Shown here piece by piece: positions 25,020-33,507 of a stretch of 64,000 nt of DNA. The notes below the pieces were generated by a model, which had not been told where the DNA came from, ran no database searches, and saw only the letters and a list, made by a program, of their open reading frames with translations. The stretch comes from Acidobacteriota bacterium (GTDB lineage Bacteria > Acidobacteriota > Blastocatellia > Pyrinomonadales > Pyrinomonadaceae). The stretch spans positions 3,358,001 through 3,422,000 of the forward strand of contig CP065003.1 in the NCBI GenBank assembly GCA_016700175.1, given 5' to 3'. Numbering within the stretch: position 1 is the first letter of the stretch; every line of letters starts with the position of its first letter. Both the position numbers and the translations under genes were made by a program.

Positions 25020-27017
25020 TCACTCGGCCGTTCTTCGAAGCGCGATCACGTGCTGGTCGGTCTGAAGGAACAGGTCGAAGAGTTTCTTGATCGCGGGATA
25101 GGCGGAGGCCTTGAAAAGTATGGTCCCTTCGCCGAAGTGGAAATCTCGCCTGTAGCGGATCATTCTCTCCGACATATCGGCGCTGAGGTTGACCTTCAGC
25201 GATGCGAGTCCGTTTCGGTCCGCGACCGCGTTCGGCGATGTCGTGTTCTCGAGCTCGAAGCCTTCGGGGAAAGTGATCGTCACCTCGTCCTGTTCGGCCC
25301 ACGCGAACGGGAAATGGATGTCGTACTTGCGCTGTTCCGAAGGGAAGATCGCCGTGCGTCCGAACTCAAACACTCCGGGCTGGAAGAAGACCCTGGTCTG
25401 GGTCCGCTGGACGTAGTTCGGGACCGTCAGATGGAACGTGTACCGCAAAGGCTTCTCAGATTCGAAACGGTTCTCGATCTTCAGGTCACGTATCTCGGCT
25501 GACGGAAAAGATCCCGCGAATTCCTGCTCGTAGCTTTTCAAGACAGCTTCTTCCGCTCTGAACCAGTCGTCCGCCCTTCGCTGCGAAGCCAGCTGGCCCG
25601 TGTACTCGATCGTGACCTCGCCCGAAAGAGTGCCGTCTTCCGAGATGTCGAGTTCTCCGGTTCGCTTCGCAAGGGACGAGCGGGCGGAGCTTGCCGGAAT
25701 CGTCGCCCATCGATACCCGGATTCACCTTAAAGCCTCGCGGGCACGCTCTGCCGGTACCAAACGAATTGTCCGAACGGCATGTACGGAACGCCCGGGCGA
25801 AAATACCGCCACGTTCCCCCGACATTGACCGCGACCCCGTAGGCGGTCAGCGAGCCGGACCCACCGTGTGCATCGGGATCAAGAAAGTGTCTCCGCCTAT
25901 CGGCGGACATCACCGATCTGGCCTCCATTCCAAGAGAGCGGACCAGCGACGCGAACAGCAGGTCGATGTGCGAAGGAAGTCCCGAACGCTTCTTCAGAAG
26001 ATCCGCTGCGTCTTCGGGTGAGTCGTAACTAGCTTCCTCGTCGGCCTCCTCACCCTTCGGATAGAGGATATTCTGGATGTCAGCCTGGACGAACCGGTAA
26101 ATGCGGCGGACCTTTTCCTCGTCGTCCTCCACCCCTTCCGTGAGTTCCAGCGCCTTTTCCCTAAGCGCGCCATTCGGCGTCGTAAACCGGTCGAACAGAG
26201 CGGCACTGATCGCTCCCGACATATCAAAGATGATGCTGATCGAGGGGCCGGGGCCGGGACTCGGCGCTTTCTTAGACGTGTAGCGTATGTATGCCCACCT
26301 GCTGACCTCTTCCATCGGCGGCATGTAAGGCTCTTCGACAACAGGCGGGATGTTGGTCTGGGAAACCACAAGATAGCCTTTCCGGTCTTCTGCTTTCTCG
26401 AACGCGAAGTCCTTGTCCATATTGAACGGGACGATCTCGACGTCCAAACCCTTTTGCGGCTTGACGTAATACGAGGCACGCTGAACCGGTATTTCTTTCT
26501 GAAAGAGCAGACGGTTCGCAGAAAGAAGTCCGAACGGGTGCGATTCGCGGAACTGGTACTCGAAGATTACGCCCGGCCCGAGCTTCGGGGGAGCGAATGA
26601 CTTCGCCCTGATCTTCAGTCTTTCCGCTTTCAGAATGTCCTGCTCAAAGATTTCGGACTCCCGGACCTCGTAGATCTCGCCCGACGGATCGATAACCCTC
26701 GCGGCGATGTCCCTGATCTTTGTCTCGTTACCGAACTCGATATTGAACTTGCTGTATTGTTCGCGTCCTCGGTCGGTGAAGATCTTGATCCTTACATAGT
26801 GCCTGACCTCGAACTTCCAGCCGGACTTGTCATTGAAGTCCACTTCCCAAAATATCGCTTCAGCGTCCGCGCCCGGCTGCACGACCGGTTCCGTCATTTC
26901 AAGTTCGGCCTTTGAGACCGGCTTCCATTCGGGACGTTCGGCCGCCAGTACGCCGTAAGTACTGGTAAAGAGAACTGCCGCAAATACAAGAGTTTTGAAG
27001 GAGGATCCTGAATACAT
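25020..27017 (-). pseudogene. DUF3857/transglutaminase-like paralog D, split by one in-frame TAA
   Basis: Read through, this is a 665-residue homologue of paralogs A-C: signal peptide from ATG 27017 (MYSGSSFKTLVF...), DUF3857 domain, core with Pro348 at the Cys position (G-L-P-S-H), and C-terminal domain ending KKLFDLFLQTDQHV. The frame is interrupted only by TAA at 25728-25730, just after VPARL; translation continues in the same frame with GESGYRWATIPASS and aligns with the siblings to the end. No indel is needed. The stop may be a real nonsense mutation, a read-through codon or a sequencing error. If real, a 429-residue N-terminal protein would be made. An upstream in-frame ATG at 27056 lacks a ribosome site. 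Confidence 0.85.
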
Positions 27018-27153
27018 CGTAAAGCACCGCGATTCGTTGAGGATGGGCAAACGCATTTGTGTGCGCCGCAGACTTGGATACTATCCCAAGTTTCGTAAGC
27101 CGGGCAAGGGATTCGCGGACAACGGGGTCCCGTCCGCTGCGGCGGAGAGGTTA

Positions 27154-27162
27154 TGCTATAAT
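27154..27162 (+). promoter_or_regulatory. Extended -10 promoter of the aldolase gene
   Basis: TGCTATAAT is a perfect extended -10 (TGnTATAAT) about 55 nt before the ATG at 27218. No good -35 is seen, which extended -10 promoters tolerate. Confidence 0.55.
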
Positions 27163-27217
27163 CCGTGCCGCATCCGTAACCATATTCCATATATCAATTA
27201 AGATCAGGAGAATCAGA

Positions 27218-28294
27218 ATGGCTGTAGATTTCGGCAGGATACAGGAGCTTCTGGGCGAAGACGCTGAGGCACTTCTGGGTCATACTTGCGACACTATTAC
27301 CAAAGACAATCTTCATCTTCCGGGTCCGGATTTTGTCGACCGGGTCTGGATAGAATCCGACCGGAGGCCCTCGGTGCTCAGGTCGATCCAGACGCTGTTC
27401 GACAACGGCCGCCTCGCGGGAACCGGATATCTTTCGATACTTCCGGTGGACCAGGGCATCGAGCACTCCGGCGGGGCGAGCTTTGCGCCGAATCCGAAGC
27501 TTTTCGACCCGAAGAATATCGTAGAACTCGCGATCGAGGGCGGCTGCAACGCGGTCGCGTCGACTTTCGGCGTGCTCGGTTCGGTAGCGAGGAAGTACGC
27601 GCACCGGATCCCTTTCATCGTCAAGATCAATCACAACGAGCTTCTCACCTATCCGAACAAGTTCGACCAGGTGATGTTCGGCACGATCGACCAGGCGAAA
27701 GAGATGGGAGCGGTCGCGGTCGGCGCGACGATCTACTTCGGATCGGAGGAATCGTCGAGGCAGATAATCGAGGTCTCCGAAGCGTTCGCTTATGCCCACG
27801 AACTGGGAATGGCGACGATCCTCTGGTGTTACCTGCGCAATCCTGTCTTCAAGACCGAGGCGGGCGATATGCACAGCGCAGCGGACCTTACCGGCCAGGC
27901 GAATCACCTTGGTGTGACGATCCAGGCGGACATCATCAAGCAGAAGCTCCCGACGCGGAACGGCGGCTACACCGAACTGAACAAGCAGGGAAGCTACGGC
28001 AAGACCCACGCGAAGGTGTACGACGAGCTTACTTCCGAGAACCCGATCGATCTTGTGCGATACCAGGTGGCGAACAACTACATGGGCCGCTGCGGACTGA
28101 TCAATTCGGGCGGCGAATCGAAGGGCGACGGCGACCTCGCGGCTGCCGTGCGGACGGCCGTGATCAACAAGCGCGGCGGCGGAACGGGACTCATCTCCGG
28201 CCGAAAGGCCTTCCAGAGGCCTACTAAGGAAGGCGTCGAACTGCTCAACTCGATCCAGGACGTGTATCTGACGAAAGAGATCACGATCGCTTGA
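27218..28294 (+). CDS. fbaB: Class I fructose-bisphosphate aldolase
   Basis: The 358-residue cytoplasmic protein shows the DhnA/FbaB-type barrel: LSILPVDQGIEHSGG near residue 75, a VKINHNELL strand, GAVAVGATIYFGS, a helix-rich middle, and LINSGGESKGDGDL with GGGTGLISGRKAFQRP forming the phosphate-binding end. It cleaves fructose 1,6-bisphosphate to triose phosphates (or the reverse) through a Schiff-base lysine. AGGAG at 27206-27210 fixes the ATG at 27218; the open frame extends upstream without a start signal. It is divergent from the DUF3857 pseudogene, sharing a 200-bp intergenic region. Confidence 0.92.
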   Translation: MAVDFGRIQELLGEDAEALLGHTCDTITKDNLHLPGPDFVDRVWIESDRRPSVLRSIQTLFDNGRLAGTGYLSILPVDQGIEHSGGASFAPNPKLFDPKNIVELAIEGGCNAVASTFGVLGSVARKYAHRIPFIVKINHNELLTYPNKFDQVMFGTIDQAKEMGAVAVGATIYFGSEESSRQIIEVSEAFAYAHELGMATILWCYLRNPVFKTEAGDMHSAADLTGQANHLGVTIQADIIKQKLPTRNGGYTELNKQGSYGKTHAKVYDELTSENPIDLVRYQVANNYMGRCGLINSGGESKGDGDLAAAVRTAVINKRGGGTGLISGRKAFQRPTKEGVELLNSIQDVYLTKEITIA

Positions 28295-29157
28295 TCGGTG
28301 AGCCGTTTAGCCTGCGCACCTGTGCGCGGGAAAGTTGGCAGTGAGCCGTGTCAGTAGCCCGACCGTCAGGGAGGGCGTAGTTCAGTACTGAGAACAAAAG
28401 ACTGAGGACTGAGTAGCCCGCAGATCGCTGGCTACTCTTTTCAGTTTCTCGGCCAACTTCTCCCGGATTTGGGTCAGGCTTGTTCCTTGGCGATTTCGTT
28501 CTTCTCCGTTCTGCCCAATCGCGGCCGATTGATTCACCGCAAAGGTCGCAAAGGACTTCGCAAAGGGCCGCAAAGAAGAGTGGAAGTATGCGGCTTTAAG
28601 TAAGAAGCCCTTTGTGTGCTTTGCGTAAATCTCTGCGCCCTTTGCGGCAAAGCTCTTTTCTGTTCCAGGGAATCGCAGCCGGGTCTTACAAACTCAAAGG
28701 ACCCGAGGGTTGAACCCGCGACCTTCCTCCGTGATCTCTGTGAGTACCTTCGTGACCTCTGCGGTTAAACTCTTCTCCGTTCCACCCATTCGCGGCCGAT
28801 TGATTTACCGCAAGGGACTTCGCAAAGGGACGCAAAGAAGGGAGGAAGTATGCGGCTTTAAGTAAGAAGCCCTTTGTGTGCTTTGCGTAAATCTCTGCGC
28901 CCTTCGCGGTCAAACTCTTCTATGTTCTTCCGAGTCGCAGTGGGTCGTATCACTGCGAAGATCGCAAAGGCGTGAGCCAGAGGCCTTGCTTAGGGACCTT
29001 TGTGGTTGCCTTCCTTCCGGGAGAAGATCTTTACCGCAGAGGACGCGGAGGTTCTCACAGAGGGCCGCAGAGAGAACCGATAGCGACCGGAATTCAGGCC
29101 TCAGCCTAGACCTTCGTGTTATCTTCTTAGAAAAAATTATCCGGAGACAGCAGATCT
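28295..29157. repeat. 863-bp repeat-filled interval with a duplicated ~155-bp unit
   Basis: It begins with a relative of the 36-bp hairpin unit (28295-28350). Two direct copies of a unit with CGCGGCCGATTGATT, CGCAAAG repeats and ATGCGGCTTTAAGTAAGAAG lie at 28503-28666 and 28773-28926, nearly identical over their second halves. A third, degenerate relative runs to about 29075. No gene is supported. Confidence 0.8.
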
Positions 29158-29991
29158 ATGAAACATCTCCTCATTTTCCTCATTGTCACGTTCTTCGCCG
29201 GTTCGGTGTTATCCCAACAAAAGCCCGAACTTCAGAAACTGGTAGAAACCGAGCGGGCGTTCGCCCGCATGGCGCTCGAAAAGAGCACGAAGGAAGCGTT
29301 TCTGCACTTCCTCGCCGATGACGGCGTCGTGTTTGAGCCGACCGCTATAAACGGAAAGGAGGCCTGGAGCAAGAGGCCTCCTTCGGTCGGACTGCTTTCG
29401 TGGGAGCCCGTATGGGCGGACATCGACGCGTCGGGGACGCTCGGATACACGACCGGCCCGTGGGAATTCCGTCCCGCAGGGAAGGACGGAGATCCGGTGG
29501 CTTTCGGTCACTACCTGACGATCTGGAAGAAGCAGAGGGATGGGGATTTCCGGGCTGTGGTCGATATAGGTGTTTCGCACGGAAAGCACGAAGCACCCGC
29601 TCGAGCGACGGAATACCCGGCCGATGCCGGAACCGCTTCGGAAGGAGTCTCGGACGCGAAAGCGCCGGTCGAGTTCGGAGGTCTGTTCCCGAAACAACCT
29701 TTTTCGTCGGACGCGATAGTTTACAGAGACGGCGAGTTTCCCGCCCGCGGGCTGACCGCTGCGGCACGCCGGGCGAAGGCCGACGCGGCCGGCATCAAGC
29801 GGGCGTCGTGGAGCGGGATCGATTGCGACGGCTCGGGAGAGATTTACTACTGTTACACGCGGTTCGCACTGGCCTACCAGGACGGACGAGAGTACTGCGG
29901 GAATCACCTTCGGATCTGGAAGTTCCGCGAAGGAAAATGGCAGACGGCAGTCGATCTGATCGCGACGCTTCCGGAATGCACGGGTTCCTGA
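29158..29991 (+). CDS. Secreted NTF2-like (DUF4440/SnoaL-type) protein
   Basis: The 277-residue protein has a signal peptide (1-20). The first half is a DUF4440-like cone fold: LVETERAFARMALEKSTKEAF, FLADDGVVFEP, then W-x-x-x-x-W strands ending HYLTIWKKQ. The second half (about 165-270) repeats the idea with YYCYTRFALAYQDG and HLRIWKFREGKWQTAVD, so this may be a tandem pair. Such domains bind small molecules or act as enzymes; there is no clear catalytic residue. It is followed by a hairpin repeat and the beta-lactamase/TPR gene. Confidence 0.8.
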   Translation: MKHLLIFLIVTFFAGSVLSQQKPELQKLVETERAFARMALEKSTKEAFLHFLADDGVVFEPTAINGKEAWSKRPPSVGLLSWEPVWADIDASGTLGYTTGPWEFRPAGKDGDPVAFGHYLTIWKKQRDGDFRAVVDIGVSHGKHEAPARATEYPADAGTASEGVSDAKAPVEFGGLFPKQPFSSDAIVYRDGEFPARGLTAAARRAKADAAGIKRASWSGIDCDGSGEIYYCYTRFALAYQDGREYCGNHLRIWKFREGKWQTAVDLIATLPECTGS

Positions 29992-30018
29992 TCGCCAGCG
30001 ACGGGCGAAAAGTCTTGT

Positions 30019-30042
30019 AGGGGCAGGGCTTGTCCCTGCCCT
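30019..30042. repeat. GGGGCAGGG hairpin repeat
   Basis: AGGGGCAGGG and CCCTGCCCT form a strong stem with a 5-nt loop between two co-directional genes. There is no T-run. The flanking GTTATGCCCGTCGCT-type block (about 30055-30090, inverted) also occurs at about 6497-6530. Confidence 0.6.
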
Positions 30043-30104
30043 CAAGAATAGCTGGCGATCGGAACCCGGAGCGCAAGCGACGGGCATAACGAAATCACTT
30101 CAGC

Positions 30105-32222
30105 ATGAAACAGCCAAGAAGATTCTTAGCATTAGCAGTCCTTTTCAACCTCTTCCTCGCTTCCCTTGTCCTTCCCCAGTCCCCGCCTAAGTCCGAAGAC
30201 TTCGCCGACGAGATCCGAAAGATCGAGCAGTTCGTCGAAGCGCAGATGAAGCGCGACGGCTCTGTAGGACTGTCGATCGGGTTCAGCAAGGACGGTTTCG
30301 TCTGGACGAAGGGATTCGGCTACGCGGACCTTGAGAACAAAACACCGGCAAAAGCCGATTCCTCGTACCGCATGGCGTCTGTCACAAAGACCTTCACCGC
30401 CGCCGCGGTCCTCAAGCTTGTAGAGGAAGGGAAGATCGATCTCGACGCCGAGGTCCAGAAATACGTGCCGTATTTTCCGAAGAAACAGCACCCGGTCACC
30501 GTCCGGCAGCTTCTCGGACATCTCGGCGGCATTTCGCATTATAGGAACTACCTCGTCGAAGGCCGCATAAAGGAACCGATGACCACGCGCGAATCGATCG
30601 CCATCTTTGAGGACTTCGATCTGGTCGCGGAACCCGGAACACGTTACAACTATTCGAGTTACGGATTCAATCTGCTCGGCGCCGTTATCGAGGGAGCATC
30701 GGGCAGATCTTATGGCGAGTATCTGACGGAGAGCGTCTGGAAACCTCTCGGCATGAAAGCTACAAGGCTGGATGATCCGTTGGAGATCATTCCGAATCGC
30801 GTCCGCGGCTATCAGGTCGTCGGGGGAGAGCTGAAGAACTCCGAGTTCGTCGACATCAGCAGCCGCTTCGCTGGAGGCGGGACCCGTTCGACCGTTGCGG
30901 ACATGCTCGCATTCGCCGACGGGCTTAGGGAAGGAAAGCTCCTCAAACCTGAAACGGTAAACGAAATGTGGACCGCGCAGACGACGAAGGGCGGGCGCGA
31001 CATCGGTTACGGCTATGGCTGGGGAACGGACACCGCGAACGGACGGTTTGTCGTGGGCCACGGCGGAGCGCAGCAGGAGGCGAGAACCTATCTCCTCACG
31101 GTGCCCCACGAGAATTTCTCGGCGGCGGTCGCGATCAACTTCGAACCGGCGGATTCCGCTTTCTATGCTCAAAAGGTATTCGAGATCGTTCTCGGCGAGC
31201 CCTGGTCGATTCAGTACTTTGCGCCCGATCCAACGGAGAACGCGATCCTCGAAGGACTCGACGGAGCGTTCGATTTCGGAATGCGCTACTTCGATCAGCA
31301 TCGCCGCGCCGCGACGGAAGATCCCGGAGAACTCGCGAAGTCCTTCGCTTACCTGAACTCCGCCGTCGAGGGTGATCCGGGCACGATCCGGCAGAAACTC
31401 GACGAAGGGCGGCATCCGCTTTCCGGCGAGCCGCTTGTGAAGGTTATTTCTCACATCGCTGCGACGCTGGCGTCGATGAAAGGGGGAAGCGTCGACGAGT
31501 ATTACAGGAAAGGTGTGCCGGCGCTTCTGGATGATTACTCGGTGCTCGCGTCCGAGATGGGCGGGCCGACCGCGCTTAGGCTGGATCCGGCTCTGAGAAA
31601 AAATGTTTCGAAGTGGGCTCTCGACTGGAGGAAGACCTCGAAAGCGGTTGGTGAAGACCTCGCGATCAACGCAGATACAAACCTCGAAGAGATATCCGGA
31701 AGACTCAGTGAAGCGTTCAAAGGCGCAAGCGTCTATCCGGACCTTGTTTCCGATATCGACAACCTGGTTCGTGCTCGTGTCGTAGCCGGCGATGTTCCCG
31801 GCGCACTCAAAGCGGGAAGAATGGGTGTCGAGCTCTATCCTTCATCGGCGACGACCAACGGACTTCTTGGCGTGCTTTACGTAGTGACAGGAAACAATGG
31901 CGAAGGCGTGTCTCTGCTCAGGAAGTCGGCAGAGATCTCGCCGAACGGCATGGCCGGACGGCGCGGTCTAAACGGTGTGGCGTACGACCTTGCCTCAGCG
32001 GGCCAGACCGAGGCGGGCCTTCGCTTGCTGATGACGGCGATCGGCATGTATCCGGACGAAGCGAATCTCTATGACAGCGCAGGGGATTTCCACCGGCGCA
32101 TGGGAAACAGGGATAAGGCGATCGAGTTTTACGAGAAGGCTCTTTCGATCGACGGTAACTATCCGGCTGCCGAGGCGGCGAGGAAGATCCTCGCGGAACT
32201 CAAGGGAACGAGTCAGGACTGA
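30105..32222 (+). CDS. Secreted beta-lactamase-fold serine hydrolase with C-terminal TPR-like repeats
   Basis: The 705-residue protein has a signal peptide (1-25). The N-terminal beta-lactamase domain has S92-VT-K95 and Y183-S-S185. The usual YxN Asn is a Ser, as also seen in LACTB-like enzymes. VVGHGGAQQEAR at about 314-325 takes the HxG place. From about 380 the chain is helical, and residues about 590-700 read as TPR units (SAGDFHRRMGNRDKAIEFYE). The combination suggests an exported peptidase or esterase with a docking domain. The substrate is unknown. Confidence 0.9.
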   Translation: MKQPRRFLALAVLFNLFLASLVLPQSPPKSEDFADEIRKIEQFVEAQMKRDGSVGLSIGFSKDGFVWTKGFGYADLENKTPAKADSSYRMASVTKTFTAAAVLKLVEEGKIDLDAEVQKYVPYFPKKQHPVTVRQLLGHLGGISHYRNYLVEGRIKEPMTTRESIAIFEDFDLVAEPGTRYNYSSYGFNLLGAVIEGASGRSYGEYLTESVWKPLGMKATRLDDPLEIIPNRVRGYQVVGGELKNSEFVDISSRFAGGGTRSTVADMLAFADGLREGKLLKPETVNEMWTAQTTKGGRDIGYGYGWGTDTANGRFVVGHGGAQQEARTYLLTVPHENFSAAVAINFEPADSAFYAQKVFEIVLGEPWSIQYFAPDPTENAILEGLDGAFDFGMRYFDQHRRAATEDPGELAKSFAYLNSAVEGDPGTIRQKLDEGRHPLSGEPLVKVISHIAATLASMKGGSVDEYYRKGVPALLDDYSVLASEMGGPTALRLDPALRKNVSKWALDWRKTSKAVGEDLAINADTNLEEISGRLSEAFKGASVYPDLVSDIDNLVRARVVAGDVPGALKAGRMGVELYPSSATTNGLLGVLYVVTGNNGEGVSLLRKSAEISPNGMAGRRGLNGVAYDLASAGQTEAGLRLLMTAIGMYPDEANLYDSAGDFHRRMGNRDKAIEFYEKALSIDGNYPAAEAARKILAELKGTSQD

Positions 32223-32501
32223 GGACCGAAACTTAGCGAATGCGCCCCGTATGTTCGATAAGCCTCAGCTTGTCGCCCGCCGTCAGGCGGGAGTAGTCGT
32301 CGCGCTCCGCGTCCCGGTCGTGAGAGCAGCTTATGAAACTGGCGAATATTTGAGCTCTACGAGATAGGGCCCGGAACGAATAGACGACAAGCTCCAGGAT
32401 TCCGCCCGCATATTGGCGCGGGCGGCGAGCCTGCCCCATCATACGCTTCGCGCTGCGCGCTCACTGCACGCGGGACGCGTGCGCTCCGGACGATTCACAA
32501 T
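32223..32501. repeat. Intergenic repeats between convergent genes
   Basis: An inverted family J unit lies at 32252-32291. A CCGCCCGC...GCGGGCGG hairpin is at about 32402-32426. A GCACGCGGGACGCGTGCG block near 32464-32482 recurs inverted at about 53895-53912. No T-run supports a terminator. Confidence 0.65.
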
Positions 32502-33425
32502 TCACGAAGCTCCCATCTTCGGCGAATAGCTCCTGTAGATCGTCTCGATCCAGGCGTTCGTGTTGATGAATCCCGATCCGGCTTCCATGTACCTATCAGG
32601 GAATCCCGCGGCCTTTATTTGTTCGAGGGTTTTGCCTTCCGCCATCTGCCGGCGGACGATAAGAGTTGTACTGATAAGCATGCCCTGATAATCCCTGAGA
32701 TCTTTCAGGGTCGAGACCGGGCCGTGCCCCGGGATGATCTTCGCGTCCGCCGGGATCATCTGGATCAGCGAGCCTATGTTCCTCACAAGCCCTTCGACCG
32801 AGCCTCCGCTTTCTAGGTCCACGAACGGGAACCGACCCACGAAGAAATCGTCGCCGAGGTGCACTACATTCGATCCCGTGAAGAAGATAACCGTGTCGCC
32901 GTCGGTGTGGCCCTTCTTGAAGTGAACGGCCTTAACTTCTTCGCCATTGAAATGAAGTGAAAGCCCGTACTCGTAAGTGATCATCGGAAGACCGACCTTC
33001 GGAGTAGGCGTTCGGGTTTGGCCCCTGAACTCCAGCGTGTTCAGCAGACGGTCACGCACATTTTCGTGGGCGATGATTATCGCGTCGCGGCCGAACACAG
33101 TGTTGCCGCCGGTGTGGTCGCCGTGCCAGTGAGTGTTGAACACGAACTTCGGCGTGTCGGTCCCCAGCGTTTTCAACTGGGCCTTGATGTTGTCGGCGAC
33201 GTTCTCGAACTGCGTGTCGATGGTCAAAAGGCCGTCCTCGCCAAATGAAACCCCTATGTTTCCTCCCTGCCCGAAAAGCGCGTAGACGTTTCCGTTAACC
33301 TTCTCGAGCCTGAAACTGGCCTGCGGCTCTTTTCCGTGCCCGCTTCCCTTGATCAGCGAGATGTGCGCGAATGACTGAGAAGCAAGAAACGCCGCGAACA
33401 AGGCGGCAACCAGAATTTTACGCAT
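32502..33425 (-). CDS. Secreted metallo-beta-lactamase-fold hydrolase
   Basis: The 307-residue protein has a signal peptide (1-20). The zinc motif HxHxDH is at 99-104 (HWHGDH), with further His ligands in FKKGHTDGDT and the C-terminal PGHGPVST. The sequence lacks features that would make it a confident beta-lactamase; it resembles the broad MBL hydrolase group whose exported members act on lactones or quinones. AAGGAGG precedes the ATG by a good distance. It is divergent from the BNR-protein/kinase cassette. Confidence 0.9.
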   Translation of the reverse strand: MRKILVAALFAAFLASQSFAHISLIKGSGHGKEPQASFRLEKVNGNVYALFGQGGNIGVSFGEDGLLTIDTQFENVADNIKAQLKTLGTDTPKFVFNTHWHGDHTGGNTVFGRDAIIIAHENVRDRLLNTLEFRGQTRTPTPKVGLPMITYEYGLSLHFNGEEVKAVHFKKGHTDGDTVIFFTGSNVVHLGDDFFVGRFPFVDLESGGSVEGLVRNIGSLIQMIPADAKIIPGHGPVSTLKDLRDYQGMLISTTLIVRRQMAEGKTLEQIKAAGFPDRYMEAGSGFINTNAWIETIYRSYSPKMGAS

Positions 33426-33507
33426 AGATCCTCCTTAAAAGTGTTGTTGTCCTCGGAATCCCGGAAGAATATCACGCGCCGCCCGGGAGAGCGCAACACG
33501 ATCGAGC

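Noticed and set aside
25020..25830. Frameshift as the cause of the split DUF3857 paralog D
   Set aside because: The sequence on both sides of the TAA is in the same frame, so a single nonsense codon explains it.
30019..30042. GGGGCAGGG hairpin as an intrinsic terminator
   Set aside because: There is no T-run after the stem; it resembles a dispersed repeat.
32502..33425. Calling this MBL-fold protein an antibiotic-resistance beta-lactamase
   Set aside because: Only the general HxHxDH fold motifs are visible; no class-defining features support it.
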